Shown here: positions 25,876 through 33,378 of the stretch, one piece after another
How the letters are laid out: each line of letters opens with the position of its first letter
Numbering within the stretch: position 1 is the stretch's first letter
Source: Reyranella sp.
Lineage (GTDB): Bacteria > Pseudomonadota > Alphaproteobacteria > Reyranellales > Reyranellaceae
Direction: 5' to 3'
NCBI GenBank assembly: GCA_019750135.1
Contig: JAIEOV010000047.1
Location: forward strand, 1-35,263
Length of the DNA: 35,263 nucleotides
Notes under the pieces: model-generated
Told to the model about the DNA's origin: nothing
The model's database searches: none
What the model saw: only the letters and a program-made list of their open reading frames with translations
Translations under genes and position numbers: made by a program

Positions 25876-26267
25876 CGCCTGGATGACTTCCCAGACCGCA
25901 GCGCGCCAGGCTTGCCGCCCGCCTGCTGTCTGGCCTTCACATGCCGCAAGGCTTGCCGAAAAAAATCCAGGTCGGCCTGCTGCTCCCCGATCTTGCGCTC
26001 CAGCTCGGCGATCCGCCGCCGTGCCGCGGCCCCCTCGTTGAGGATCGCGCTCTTCAACGGCGGACCTTCCAGAGCCCCCTTGCGCGGACGGCCTGGCCCC
26101 CGCAGCGCTTCAACACCACCCTGCCGCACCAGATCCTGCCATTCGTACACCCGGCGCCGGTCGACACCGACAGCCGACGCCACCGCCGATACATCCTCGC
26201 CCTGCGCTACTCGTTCAACTGCCCGGCGCTTCACTTCCGCCGTGTACCTAGCTCGCTTCTGCTTCAT
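25872..26267 (-). CDS. IS3-family transposase OrfA (helix-turn-helix)
   Basis: 131 residues. An N-terminal HTH_Tnp_1-type domain (YTAEVKRRAVERVAQGEDVSAVASAVGVDRRRVYEWQDL) binds the IS ends. A short leucine-zipper-like helix (RRRIAELERKIGEQQADLDFFRQAL) follows. The ATG at 26267 has AGGAGAGGA 4 nt upstream; the open frame reaches 26330 at the element's end, but that part is inverted repeat. It overlaps orfB by ATGA. Confidence 0.9.
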   Translation of the reverse strand: MKQKRARYTAEVKRRAVERVAQGEDVSAVASAVGVDRRRVYEWQDLVRQGGVEALRGPGRPRKGALEGPPLKSAILNEGAAARRRIAELERKIGEQQADLDFFRQALRHVKARQQAGGKPGALRSGKSSRR

Positions 26268-26352
26268 CAGTTCCTCTCCTGTGAGAAACTGTCCGCTATT
26301 CTTCTGTCTCAGTTTGGGGGTGCACTCCACGGTGCCAATTCGTCGAACTGAC

Positions 26353-26382
26353 GTCGGCGATTGGCACTGGGCCCGGCCTTCA
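26353..26382 (+). pseudogene. Second lspA-like fragment
   Basis: About 30 bp closely match the lspA remnant at 24207-24235 (coding for VGDWHW around the conserved LspA motif), with small indels. The surrounding sequence does not match. It lies outside the IS3 element, so it is not part of the insertion. It could be debris of a duplicated lspA. Confidence 0.45.
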
Positions 26383-26473
26383 TCGGGTCACGAGACGCTC
26401 CACAAAATTGCTTGTCTCCCGACAGGTTCCGCGGCCCGCGGGGACACGGTGAATTGGCGTTCAGGAAGGCCTA

Positions 26474-27454
26474 ATGCGTGACCAAGCAACCAAAAGACGC
26501 GCACTTCTGTTCTTGAATCCACGAAGCCGCAGTGGTGGTGGTCGCGCGACGGATGGCGCCGTCCTGCACCTTGAGGCCAGCGGATTCATCTTAACGCGAG
26601 CGTCGTGCGCTCACGCAGCGGATTTGACCCGCGAGGTCAAACGGCTCGCGCTCGAGGTCGATCTGGTGATCGTCGGCGGTGGCGACGGTACTATCAACGC
26701 CATGCTTAGGGGCGTGCTCGAGACCAGGTTGCCGCTCGGCATCTTACCGCTCGGCACGGCGAATGACCTTGCCCGCACGCTTGGGATTCCGAGTGACCCT
26801 ATAGCGGCGGCCAAGGTCATCGTCGCGGGCCACATGCGGCGGATCGATGTTGGCCAAGTCAACGACCAGTTCTTCGTCAACGTCGCAAGCATGGGCCTGA
26901 GCGTTGAGCTCGCGCGTCGCATGACCGGCAACCTGAAACGGCATTTGAGGCGGCTCAGTTATCCACTGGGTGCGCTCAAGACGCTGCTTTGCACGAAGCC
27001 GTTCACGGCCGAGGTGGCAACGGCTGATCGCACGATCCCGCTTCGAAGTCTTCAGATCGCAGTCGGAAACGGCGTGTTTTACGATGGCGGCATGGCTGTT
27101 TATGACGGGGCCGCAATCGATGACCAATGCTTGGACTTCTACAGCATTGCGCCCCGCCGATTTTGGCAATGGCCGCTGTTGCTGAGGACGTTCCGGCGCG
27201 GCCGCAGCCGAAATCTGGTCGGTATGCGCGCTTTCTGCAGCCCGGGCCCACTCGAGATTCGGACCAATCCGCCACTGCCAATCAACACCGATGGCGAAAT
27301 CACGACCACAACGCCCGCCCTATTCAAGCTCTTGCCTCTTGCGGCGTCGGTCTTCGTACCAGCGGATCACCCCCAATACATTAATAGTTCATCCCCTCGG
27401 TCGCGGCCGTCGCTCCCGAACCCAAGGCAGTTATCTCGGATCGCAGAGTCATAG
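26474..27454 (+). CDS. Diacylglycerol/lipid kinase family protein (YegS/BmrU-like)
   Basis: 326 residues. The diacylglycerol kinase catalytic domain has LFLNPRSRSGGG near the start and the nucleotide-binding GGGDGTINAML (68-78), followed by LPLGTANDLARTLGIP (about 90-105). The C-terminal lobe includes IAVGNGVFYDGGMAVYDGA and a late INTDGE, where the acidic residues contact metal/phosphate. It phosphorylates a lipid or a sphingoid-like substrate; the substrate is unknown. SD GGAAGG lies just before the ATG. It heads the forward cluster with the exchanger and mgtC-like gene. Base composition looks less GC-rich than the core genes, consistent with acquisition. Confidence 0.9.
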   Translation: MRDQATKRRALLFLNPRSRSGGGRATDGAVLHLEASGFILTRASCAHAADLTREVKRLALEVDLVIVGGGDGTINAMLRGVLETRLPLGILPLGTANDLARTLGIPSDPIAAAKVIVAGHMRRIDVGQVNDQFFVNVASMGLSVELARRMTGNLKRHLRRLSYPLGALKTLLCTKPFTAEVATADRTIPLRSLQIAVGNGVFYDGGMAVYDGAAIDDQCLDFYSIAPRRFWQWPLLLRTFRRGRSRNLVGMRAFCSPGPLEIRTNPPLPINTDGEITTTTPALFKLLPLAASVFVPADHPQYINSSSPRSRPSLPNPRQLSRIAES

Positions 27455-27485
27455 ACGATGGAACTGGTATTCTAGGACCACAAAC

Positions 27486-28720
27486 GTGCCCGCCCGCTCC
27501 TATACCGCGCGTCAATGGTCGATGATCGCGCTTGTTAGCGCGACGCTTTTTCCGCTCATTTTGGTGCGGTTCTTCGGCGTGGGCGGTGGCTCGGCTGCGA
27601 CCATCGTGGTCGTCACGGGCCTGGCGATCGTTGCTGCATCGTTCGCGCTGTCGTGGGGTGTCGAGGCGCTGGAGGGAGTGGTGCCTCAAGGTGTTGCGCT
27701 CGCCATCCTGGCACTGATCGAAGTCGCCCCCGAATACACCTTCGAGGCCATCCTCGCCTATCGGCAACAGATCGAACTCGCGGCCGCCTCGATGACCGGC
27801 GCAAATCGGCTTCTACTGGGCCTCGGCTGGCCGTTGATCCTCTTCACGGCGGTCCTCGCTGCGCGAGCACGCGGCCAGCGCTACGCGGCGATCGAACTCT
27901 CCCGCGAACAGGGGGTGCCTGTCTTCTTCCTCTTGGTCGCGTCCGTCTATGCATTCGTCATCGTGATCAAGGCTACCCTGTCGCTCGTTGATTCGGCAGT
28001 GCTGATCGCAATTTACGGGGCCTACATCTGGGTCATGTTGCGCCGGCGCGAGCCAGAGCTGGAGAAAGGCCCCGAGGCAGCTGAAGAAGCTATCGGCATT
28101 CCGGCTACGACGAAGGGCATGCCACCTGTTCGCAAGTGGACAGCTATCGGTTCGTTCTTCACCTTTGGCGCCTTTGTTCTCCATGTCGGCGCAGAACCGT
28201 TCCTGGATGCGGTGCTTCAGGTCGCCCACGGCCTCGGGATCAGCCAGTTCGCCCTCATCCAGTGGCTCGCGCCATTCTTGTCCGAGTTTCCCGAAAGCCT
28301 GACCGCTTACATTTGGGCTGCAACCGTCGTAGCGGCAGCCATGGGACTTGGCACCCTGATCTCTCCTCCAAGCTGAACCAGTGGACACTGCTCATCGCTA
28401 CAATCCCGATCGCTTACAGCCTAGGCGCGGGCCAACTGCAAGCCTTGCCACTCGGGACGGTGGCGCGTGAGGAGATTTTCCTGACTGCCGCGCAGTCCCT
28501 CTTCGGTACCGTGCTCCTTCTGACCCTGAAGTTCGATCTCTGGAAGGCCTTCGCCCTGCTCAGCCTATTCTTGATCCAGTTCTTCCTTCCGTTCGAACGT
28601 GTCCATCTGGTGCTTGCATGGACCTATCTGGCGCTGACGGTTATTTATCTGATCATTTATCGCCGGCAGAATTGGGCAGTCCTCTTGGCATACCGGTCGG
28701 CGGTCGCAACGCGTCGTTGA
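27486..28720 (+). pseudogene. Sodium/calcium-type cation exchanger (CaCA superfamily), frameshifted
   Basis: Two reading frames together make one membrane protein of about 410 residues. Frame 1 runs from a GTG at 27486 (AGGA 8 nt upstream) through the first membrane half with IEVAPEYTFEAILAYRQQ (alpha-1 repeat), then the second with LAPFLSEFPESLTAYIWA (alpha-2 repeat), to a stop at 28376. The family sequence resumes in another frame with SSKLNQWTLLIATIPIAYSLG to 28720. The shift lies near 28362-28372, in CTGATCTCTCCTCCAAG, where two extra bases would explain it. Without the last four or so helices the product is probably inactive. It could also be a sequencing error in this pyrimidine-rich run. 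Confidence 0.8.
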
Positions 28721-28830
28721 GAGGAATACGATTAGAGTGAAAACAGGGGTATTGCGACAAGCGCGCGAGGTTGTTGAGTACGTAGTGCAATGCGAGACCG
28801 CCAGTCCAGCGGGTAACAAAGGAGTTCGGT

Positions 28831-29316
28831 ATGACAGAGACATATTGGGGTATTTGGAGCGACGTTCCCAGCCATCTCATGCGTCTTGGATTGGCGTTCA
28901 TGTTCGCCGTTCCGATCGGGTGGCATCGGCAGCGTAACGAGCGCAGCGCTGGCCTGCGCACATTTCCAATCGTGGCTATCGCGAGCTGCGGCTTTGCAAT
29001 CCTTGCGATCGAGATTCTCGGTCGAAATTCACCCGAACAGGCTCGAATCCTAGGAGGCCTAATCGCCGGCGTGGGTTTCCTTGCCGGCGGCACTATCATC
29101 AGTTCTGGCTCCAATGTGCGGGGCACCGCTACTGCTGCGAGTCTATGGAACGTAGGCATCATAGGAGTTGCAGTAGGCTTCGCCTACTATGATCTTGCCC
29201 TCATCCTTTCTATTGCTAACTTTGGAGTACTTGCCCTAATCACCCCATTAGAGGCGAATGAGCCCCGCAGGCTCGAAGTACCTGCCGCGGATCGGGAGGA
29301 GAAGCAGCGGAAGTAG
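28831..29316 (+). CDS. MgtC/SapB-family membrane protein
   Basis: 161 residues with four to five membrane helices and the MgtC signatures IGWHRQRNERSAGLRTFPIVAIASC and ARILGGLIAGVGFLAGGTII. A helix of TATAASLWNVGIIGVAVGFAYYDLAL follows. MgtC-family proteins affect Mg2+ limitation survival and ATP synthase activity in pathogens; the role here is unknown. The usual soluble C-terminal ACT-like domain of full-length MgtC is absent, as in SapB-type members. SD AAAGGAG precedes the ATG. Confidence 0.9.
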   Translation: MTETYWGIWSDVPSHLMRLGLAFMFAVPIGWHRQRNERSAGLRTFPIVAIASCGFAILAIEILGRNSPEQARILGGLIAGVGFLAGGTIISSGSNVRGTATAASLWNVGIIGVAVGFAYYDLALILSIANFGVLALITPLEANEPRRLEVPAADREEKQRK

Positions 29317-29394
29317 GGTCGGGGTTCGCCTAAAGCGCCGTTCTTCGGCAATGCAGTCTTAGAGCCGATTCGGGAAGTCTTGATCCAGGGATAG

Positions 29395-29615
29395 GGAGTT
29401 ACCCTGGTCAAGCGTCTGAGCATGATCCGGATCATAGCCAAGCGGATGAAGGCCACGACGGGTGCTGGCGTGTCGCTCGAAGTCGCGAGCGCGCCTGCGG
29501 TTGCGACTTATCCAGGCCAAGGTGCGCTCGACGATCCATCGTTTTGGAAGTTGTGCAGTTCGGTGCGTTTGACGATTTCGAGCTGCCAGGAGCCGGTATC
29601 GGCAACGACCTTTGC
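29395..29615 (-). pseudogene. IS5-type transposase remnant (C-terminal end, several frameshifts)
   Basis: Reading the reverse strand, pieces of an IS5-family C-terminus appear in different frames: GSWQLEIVKRTELHNF (about 29560-29600), then LPKRWIVERTLAWISRNRRRARDFERHAS (about 29460-29547), then VVAFIRLAMIRIMLRRL (about 29415-29460). Only the end of the gene is left. The IS66 element begins next to its other side. This explains most of the 29317-29718 gap. Confidence 0.7.
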
Positions 29616-29686
29616 GGCCCTCGCCCCTGATAGGTACGCATCCGGCCTAGGCCGCCTTTTCGTTAGCGCCCGCGCGTGAGAACAGT

Positions 29687-29716
29687 GTGCCCGTTAATTG
29701 GCGAGTTAGCGGGCAC
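29687..29716 (+). repeat. Hairpin immediately upstream of IS66 tnpA
   Basis: GTGCCCGTTAA (29687-29697) pairs with TTAGCGGGCAC (29706-29716), with one G-T pair and an 8-nt loop, ending 2 nt before the tnpA ATG. It covers the position where a ribosome binding site should be. It could be part of the IS end or limit tnpA translation. Confidence 0.5.
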
Positions 29717-29718
29717 CT

Positions 29719-30081
29719 ATGGCGCCAGTTACAGTTCTTTCCGGTCCAGAGCGGCGGCGGCGTTGGTCGTCGTTGGAGAAGGTGGGCATCGTCGAGGAGA
29801 GCCTGCTGCCGGGCGCGGTGGTGACGGCAGTGGCGCGGTGCCACGATGTGCACCCGAATCTGCTTCATCACTGGCGGCGCCAAGCCAAGCGTGGATTTGA
29901 GGGCGAGCAAGGATTGAAGTTCCTGCCGGTTGCCGTCACGCCGATGGCGCGGGCGGGGTCGATTGCGGAAGGCTCGATCGAGATCGAGCTCGCCGGCAGT
30001 CTGCGGGTTCGGGTCGATGCGACGGTCGATGAAGCAGCGCTGGGGCGAGTGTTGCGAGCGTTGGGGGCGGTGGATCGATGA
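29719..30081 (+). CDS. tnpA: IS66 accessory protein TnpA
   Basis: 120 residues. The helix-turn-helix part (RRRRWSSLEKVGIVEESLLPGAVVTAVARCHDVHPNLLHHWRRQ) is typical of IS66 TnpA (OrfA), followed by FLPVAV and a short beta-rich end (IEIELAGSLRVRVDATVDEAALGRVLRAL). It is needed for IS66 transposition with TnpB and TnpC. It overlaps tnpB by 4 nt. Confidence 0.92.
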   Translation: MAPVTVLSGPERRRRWSSLEKVGIVEESLLPGAVVTAVARCHDVHPNLLHHWRRQAKRGFEGEQGLKFLPVAVTPMARAGSIAEGSIEIELAGSLRVRVDATVDEAALGRVLRALGAVDR

Positions 30082-30425
30082 TCGGGCTGCCGTCCGAGAC
30101 TCGGGTGTGGCTGGCGAGCGGTGCGACAGACATGCGCCGCGGCTTCGATGGGCTGGCGTTGCTGGTGCAGGAGGTGCTGAAGCGCGATCCACACTGTGGG
30201 CACCTGTTCGTGTTCCGCGGCAAGCGCGGCGGGCTGTTGAAGATCCTTTGGCACGACGGCCAGGGGATGTGCCTGCTGGCCAAGCGGCTGAAGCGCGGGC
30301 GCTTCGTGTGGCCGCGCACCGAGGGCGAGGCGGTGACGATCACGGCAGCGCAGCTCGGCTACCTGCTGGAAGGGATCGACTGGCGGCTGCCGCAGCGGAC
30401 CGATCGGCCGCAGGTGGCGGGATGA
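30078..30425 (+). CDS. tnpB: IS66 accessory protein TnpB (Orf2)
   Basis: 115 residues with the conserved IS66 Orf2 blocks SGATDMRRGFDGLALLVQEVL, GHLFVFRGKRGGLLKILWHDGQGMCLLAKRLKRGRFVWP and a final LLEGIDW. The length is standard. The start overlaps the tnpA stop and the stop overlaps the tnpC start. Confidence 0.95.
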   Translation: MIGLPSETRVWLASGATDMRRGFDGLALLVQEVLKRDPHCGHLFVFRGKRGGLLKILWHDGQGMCLLAKRLKRGRFVWPRTEGEAVTITAAQLGYLLEGIDWRLPQRTDRPQVAG

Positions 30426-32104
30426 TGCAACGCAACGGTGCGACAAGGCGACTCGGCGGTCGCGTTGTCGTTGCATCGGCTTGCGAGGGTGTTGCTGATG
30501 GCGCTGTGACCACGCCCGCCGCCGAGCCGCTCCCCGACGACGTCGAGACGCTGAAGGCAATGTTGCTGGCGCAGCGCGAAGCATTGGCTTCGGCGCAAGC
30601 GCGGGCGATGGCGGCGGAGACGAATGCACGCGACCAGGCGCTGCTGATCGAGAAGCTCGAGCACCAGATCGCCCGGCTGCGGCACGACCGGTTCGGCCAG
30701 TCGTCGGAGCGCCGCGCGCTGCTCGACCAGCTCGAGCTGCAGCTGTTCGAGCTCAAGGAGGACAAGGCCGAGGCCGAGGCGGCGACGCAGGCCGACGAGG
30801 CGCCGACGCAGGCCGTGCAGGCCTTCACGCGGCGCAAGCCGGCGCGCCGGCCATTGCCCGAGCATCTGCCGCGCGAGCGCGTGGTCTATCCGATGCCGGC
30901 GGCCTGCCCGTGCTGCGGCGGGGTGCTGCACAAGCTGGGCGAGGACGTGACCGAGACGCTGGAGCTGGTGCCGCGCCAGTGGAAGGTGATCCAGCATGTG
31001 CGCGAGAAGCACTCGTGCCGCAGCTGCGAGAAGATCACCCAGCCGCCAGCGCCGTCGCACCCGATTGCGCGGGGACGCGCCGGGCCGGGGCTGCTGGCGC
31101 ACGTGCTGTTCGCCAAGTACGGCCTGCATCTGCCGCTGACGCGTCAGAGCGCGACCTATGCCCGCGAGGGCATCGAGCTCGACGTCTCGACCCTGGCCGA
31201 CTGGGTCGGCGCCTCGGCGGCCACCCTGATGCCGCTGGTCGAGGCGGTGCGCGCCCATGTGTTCGCGGCCGGGCGGCTGCATGCCGACGACACCACCGTG
31301 CCGGTGCTCGACCCTTCGGCTTCGCTCAGGGCAGGCGTCGGGCGCACGCGCACCGGACGATTGTGGACCTACGTGCGCGATGACCGGCCGTTCTCCGGCG
31401 CCGATCCGCCGGCAGCCATCTACTTCTACTCGCCCGACCGGCGCGGCGAGCACCCCGAGGCGCATCTGGCGTCGTGGGCCGGGCTGATGCAGGCCGACGC
31501 CTACGCCGGCTACGACCGGCTGTACGCGGTCGGCCGGCGGCCCGGGCCGATCGTCGAGGCGGCGTGCTGGGCCCATGCGCGGCGCAAGTTCTTCGACCTG
31601 GCGCGGCTCAACAAGGCGCCGATCGCCATCGAGGCGGTCGCCCGCATCGATACGCTGTTCGCGATCGAGCGCGACATCAACGGCCTGCCGCCCGACGAGC
31701 GGCGCAAGGTCCGTCACGAACGCAGCCGGCCGCGGGTCGAGGCGCTTGGCGCCTGGCTGCGCGAGCAGCACGCCAGGCTCTCGCCGAACAACCAGGTCGC
31801 CAAGGCGATCGCCTACAGCCTCAATGCCTGGGACGCGCTGGTTCGCTTCCTCGACGACGGCCGGCTGTGCATGACCAACAACGCCGCCGAGCGGGCGCTG
31901 CGCGGCATCGCCGTCGGGCGCAACAACTGGACCTTTGCCGGCTCCGACGCCGGCGGCCGGCGCGCCGCCGCCATCTACACCTTGATCGAGACGGCATTAT
32001 GCCGAACGCCGCATAATGCCGTTTATGCCGCCCGCCGAACTATGCCGAGCGGGGCCGTTTTCCCCAGGCTTTGTCGTGATCGGTATGTGATGGGCTCGGC
32101 ATAG
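30422..32104 (+). CDS. tnpC: IS66 transposase TnpC, C-terminus replaced by RIT-end sequence
   Basis: 560 residues as read. The leucine zipper (about 40-115) is followed by a zinc finger (CPCC and CRSC, about 162-202) and the DDE domain with Asp289/290 (HADDTTVPVL), Asp359 (MQADAYAGYD) and Glu490 (TNNAAERALRGIAVGRNNW). Up to IYTLIETA (about residue 525) it matches IS66 TnpC. The last 36 residues (LCRTPHNAVYAARR...) come from the RIT left end and replace the usual KLNDVDPQAWLADVL-type tail. An extra stretch SASLRAG near 299-305 breaks the expected VLDPG-GRTRTGRLW run. All catalytic residues are kept, but activity of the fused protein is doubtful. Confidence 0.88.
   Translation: MMQRNGATRRLGGRVVVASACEGVADGAVTTPAAEPLPDDVETLKAMLLAQREALASAQARAMAAETNARDQALLIEKLEHQIARLRHDRFGQSSERRALLDQLELQLFELKEDKAEAEAATQADEAPTQAVQAFTRRKPARRPLPEHLPRERVVYPMPAACPCCGGVLHKLGEDVTETLELVPRQWKVIQHVREKHSCRSCEKITQPPAPSHPIARGRAGPGLLAHVLFAKYGLHLPLTRQSATYAREGIELDVSTLADWVGASAATLMPLVEAVRAHVFAAGRLHADDTTVPVLDPSASLRAGVGRTRTGRLWTYVRDDRPFSGADPPAAIYFYSPDRRGEHPEAHLASWAGLMQADAYAGYDRLYAVGRRPGPIVEAACWAHARRKFFDLARLNKAPIAIEAVARIDTLFAIERDINGLPPDERRKVRHERSRPRVEALGAWLREQHARLSPNNQVAKAIAYSLNAWDALVRFLDDGRLCMTNNAAERALRGIAVGRNNWTFAGSDAGGRRAAAIYTLIETALCRTPHNAVYAARRTMPSGAVFPRLCRDRYVMGSA
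31312..31335 (+). repeat. Short in-frame dispersed repeat within tnpC
   Basis: CCCTTCGGCTTCGCTCAGGG plus CAGG, translated PSASLRAG, interrupts the IS66 TnpC consensus without breaking the frame. Sequences of the type CTTCG..TTCGCTCAGG are known as frequent short repeats in several alphaproteobacteria. I see no other copy in this window. Confidence 0.5.
31993..32020. repeat. RIT left-end palindrome 1
   Basis: GGCATTATGC (31993-32002) and GCATAATGCC (32011-32020) form a perfect inverted repeat around an 8-nt spacer at the exact point where tnpC similarity ends. This layout, two arms with a 6-8 bp spacer, is that of a tyrosine recombinase core site. Confidence 0.7.
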
Positions 32105-32106
32105 TT
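32038..32106. repeat. RIT left-end palindrome 2
   Basis: AACTATGCCGAGC (32038-32050) and GCTCGGCATAGTT (32094-32106) form a perfect 13-bp inverted repeat 43 bp apart. Between them lies a small GGGG/CCCC hairpin (32051-32066). The arms share ATGCCG with palindrome 1. They could be accessory binding sites for the recombinases or an operator. Confidence 0.65.
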
Positions 32107-32142
32107 TGTCCTTCTTCTTCGCTCTCAACGGCGGAGAACAGG

Positions 32143-33378
32143 ATGATCACAGAAGAGTACTTGGGCAGGAGCCGGCTGTTCCGGCGGCTGAGGAGTGGCC
32201 CCCACGGACAACTCGTCGAGCTCTACGCGGGGCGTCTCGTCACAGACGGGGTCGGTCGCCAAGGCACTTGGCGATGCCTCAGCGTGGTCGGCGATCTCGT
32301 GGGTTGGCTCGCGAGAAGCCGATCGAAGCTGACTGATCTCAACGAGCGCATGATCGAGCGGTACCTTCGGCAGCGAGCGGGGAAGCAGTTCATCCAGCCG
32401 GGCGACCGGGCGGCGCTGAAGCGGCTGCTGTCTGTGTCGCGCGACGCGGGCATGATCGCGCCGGCGAGGCCGGCGCCGATCACCCCGCATGAGCAGATAT
32501 TCGAGGAGTTCGCTGATTATCTGCGCAGAGAACGTGGGCTGGCGCCGAAGTCCATCATCCGTCACCTGCCGATCATCCGCCGCTTCCTGCGTGAGGTGTG
32601 CCCTGCGGGCGACCTCGGCAGGGTCAGCCAGAAGGATGTCACCCGTTACGTCGAGCGTCACGCTCGGGATCAGAGCGCGGATTCTGGCAAGGCGATGTGC
32701 TGGGTGTTGCGCGCCTTCCTCCGATACCTTTACGTCAAAGGGCTAAACGCACTCGCTCTGGCCGGCTGTGTCCCCTCCATCAAGCGATGGAAGCTAGCCA
32801 GCCTGCCCACCTATCTGTCTGCCGCGCAGGTTCAGCGGGTCCTCGACGGTTGCGATCGAACGACGGGGTTGGGGCGACGGGACTACGCCATCCTCGTGAT
32901 TCTGGCTAAGCTTGGATTGCGGGCCGGCGAGGTCGCGACCCTCACCCTGGATGATATCGACTGGCGGGCCGGCGAGATGCTCCTCCGCGCCAAGGGGCGG
33001 CAACGAGTGCGGATGCCGATGCCTCCGGACGTAGGCGCAGCCGTTGTTGCCTACCTGCGCGATGGCCGCCCGATGTCGCCATGTCGCCGCCTGTTTCTGC
33101 GCACACTCGCGCCGAGGGTCGGCTTTGCATCCGGGTGCGCGATCACGATGATCGCCAAGACTGCGCTGGAGCGCGCCGGCATCCGAGGCTACGCACATCA
33201 AGGCGCCCATATCTTCCGACACAGCCTTGCCAGCGAGCTTCTTCGGTCCGGCGCGACCTTGTCGGAGATCGGCCAGCTGCTGCGACACGAGAGCCACGAC
33301 ACCACGCGCATCTACGCAAAGGTGGATATCGAGACCCTCCGCACATTGAGCCTGCCGTGGCCGGGAGGCGGGCAATGA
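32143..33378 (+). CDS. ritA: RIT tyrosine recombinase A
   Basis: 411 residues, first and longest of the three. An N-terminal SAM-like core-binding part (about 115-205) is followed by the phage-integrase catalytic domain with Arg260 (GLRAGEV), Lys284 (RAKGRQ), His356 and Arg359 (HIFRHS), His382 (LLRHES) and nucleophile Tyr391 (TRIYAKVD). The full catalytic set is present, so it should be active. SD GGAG lies 6 nt before ATG. The stop overlaps ritB by ATGA. Confidence 0.9.
   Translation: MITEEYLGRSRLFRRLRSGPHGQLVELYAGRLVTDGVGRQGTWRCLSVVGDLVGWLARSRSKLTDLNERMIERYLRQRAGKQFIQPGDRAALKRLLSVSRDAGMIAPARPAPITPHEQIFEEFADYLRRERGLAPKSIIRHLPIIRRFLREVCPAGDLGRVSQKDVTRYVERHARDQSADSGKAMCWVLRAFLRYLYVKGLNALALAGCVPSIKRWKLASLPTYLSAAQVQRVLDGCDRTTGLGRRDYAILVILAKLGLRAGEVATLTLDDIDWRAGEMLLRAKGRQRVRMPMPPDVGAAVVAYLRDGRPMSPCRRLFLRTLAPRVGFASGCAITMIAKTALERAGIRGYAHQGAHIFRHSLASELLRSGATLSEIGQLLRHESHDTTRIYAKVDIETLRTLSLPWPGGGQ

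Larger units (their letters stand above)
24883..26329 (-). mobile_element. Complete IS3-family insertion sequence with 3-bp target duplication
   Basis: The ends are imperfect inverted repeats of about 40 bp. The left begins TGGACTGCACCCC and the right, read inward, TGGAGTGCACCCC. Both continue with TGAGACAG and reach AGCGGACAG. CGG is repeated directly outside both ends (24880-24882 and 26330-26332), the 3-bp duplication usual for IS3. Two overlapping reverse-strand genes encode OrfA and the D-D-35-E OrfB. The element is 1447 bp and seems intact, so the insertion is probably recent. Confidence 0.92.
29687..32002 (+). mobile_element. IS66-family element, interrupted at the 3' end by a RIT element
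   Basis: tnpA, tnpB and tnpC overlap by ATGA junctions, the standard IS66 layout. The left terminus is not certain; an 11-bp inverted repeat immediately before tnpA (29687-29716) is the nearest candidate. The right part is missing: tnpC similarity stops at about 31993, where the RIT left end begins. The rest of the IS66 may lie beyond the RIT, outside the window. Confidence 0.85.

Noticed and set aside
25960..25970. A7/T7 run in the IS3 orfA as a programmed frameshift site
   Set aside because: It lies well upstream of the orfA/orfB overlap, is not the A6G type, and orfB has its own ATG overlapping the orfA stop.
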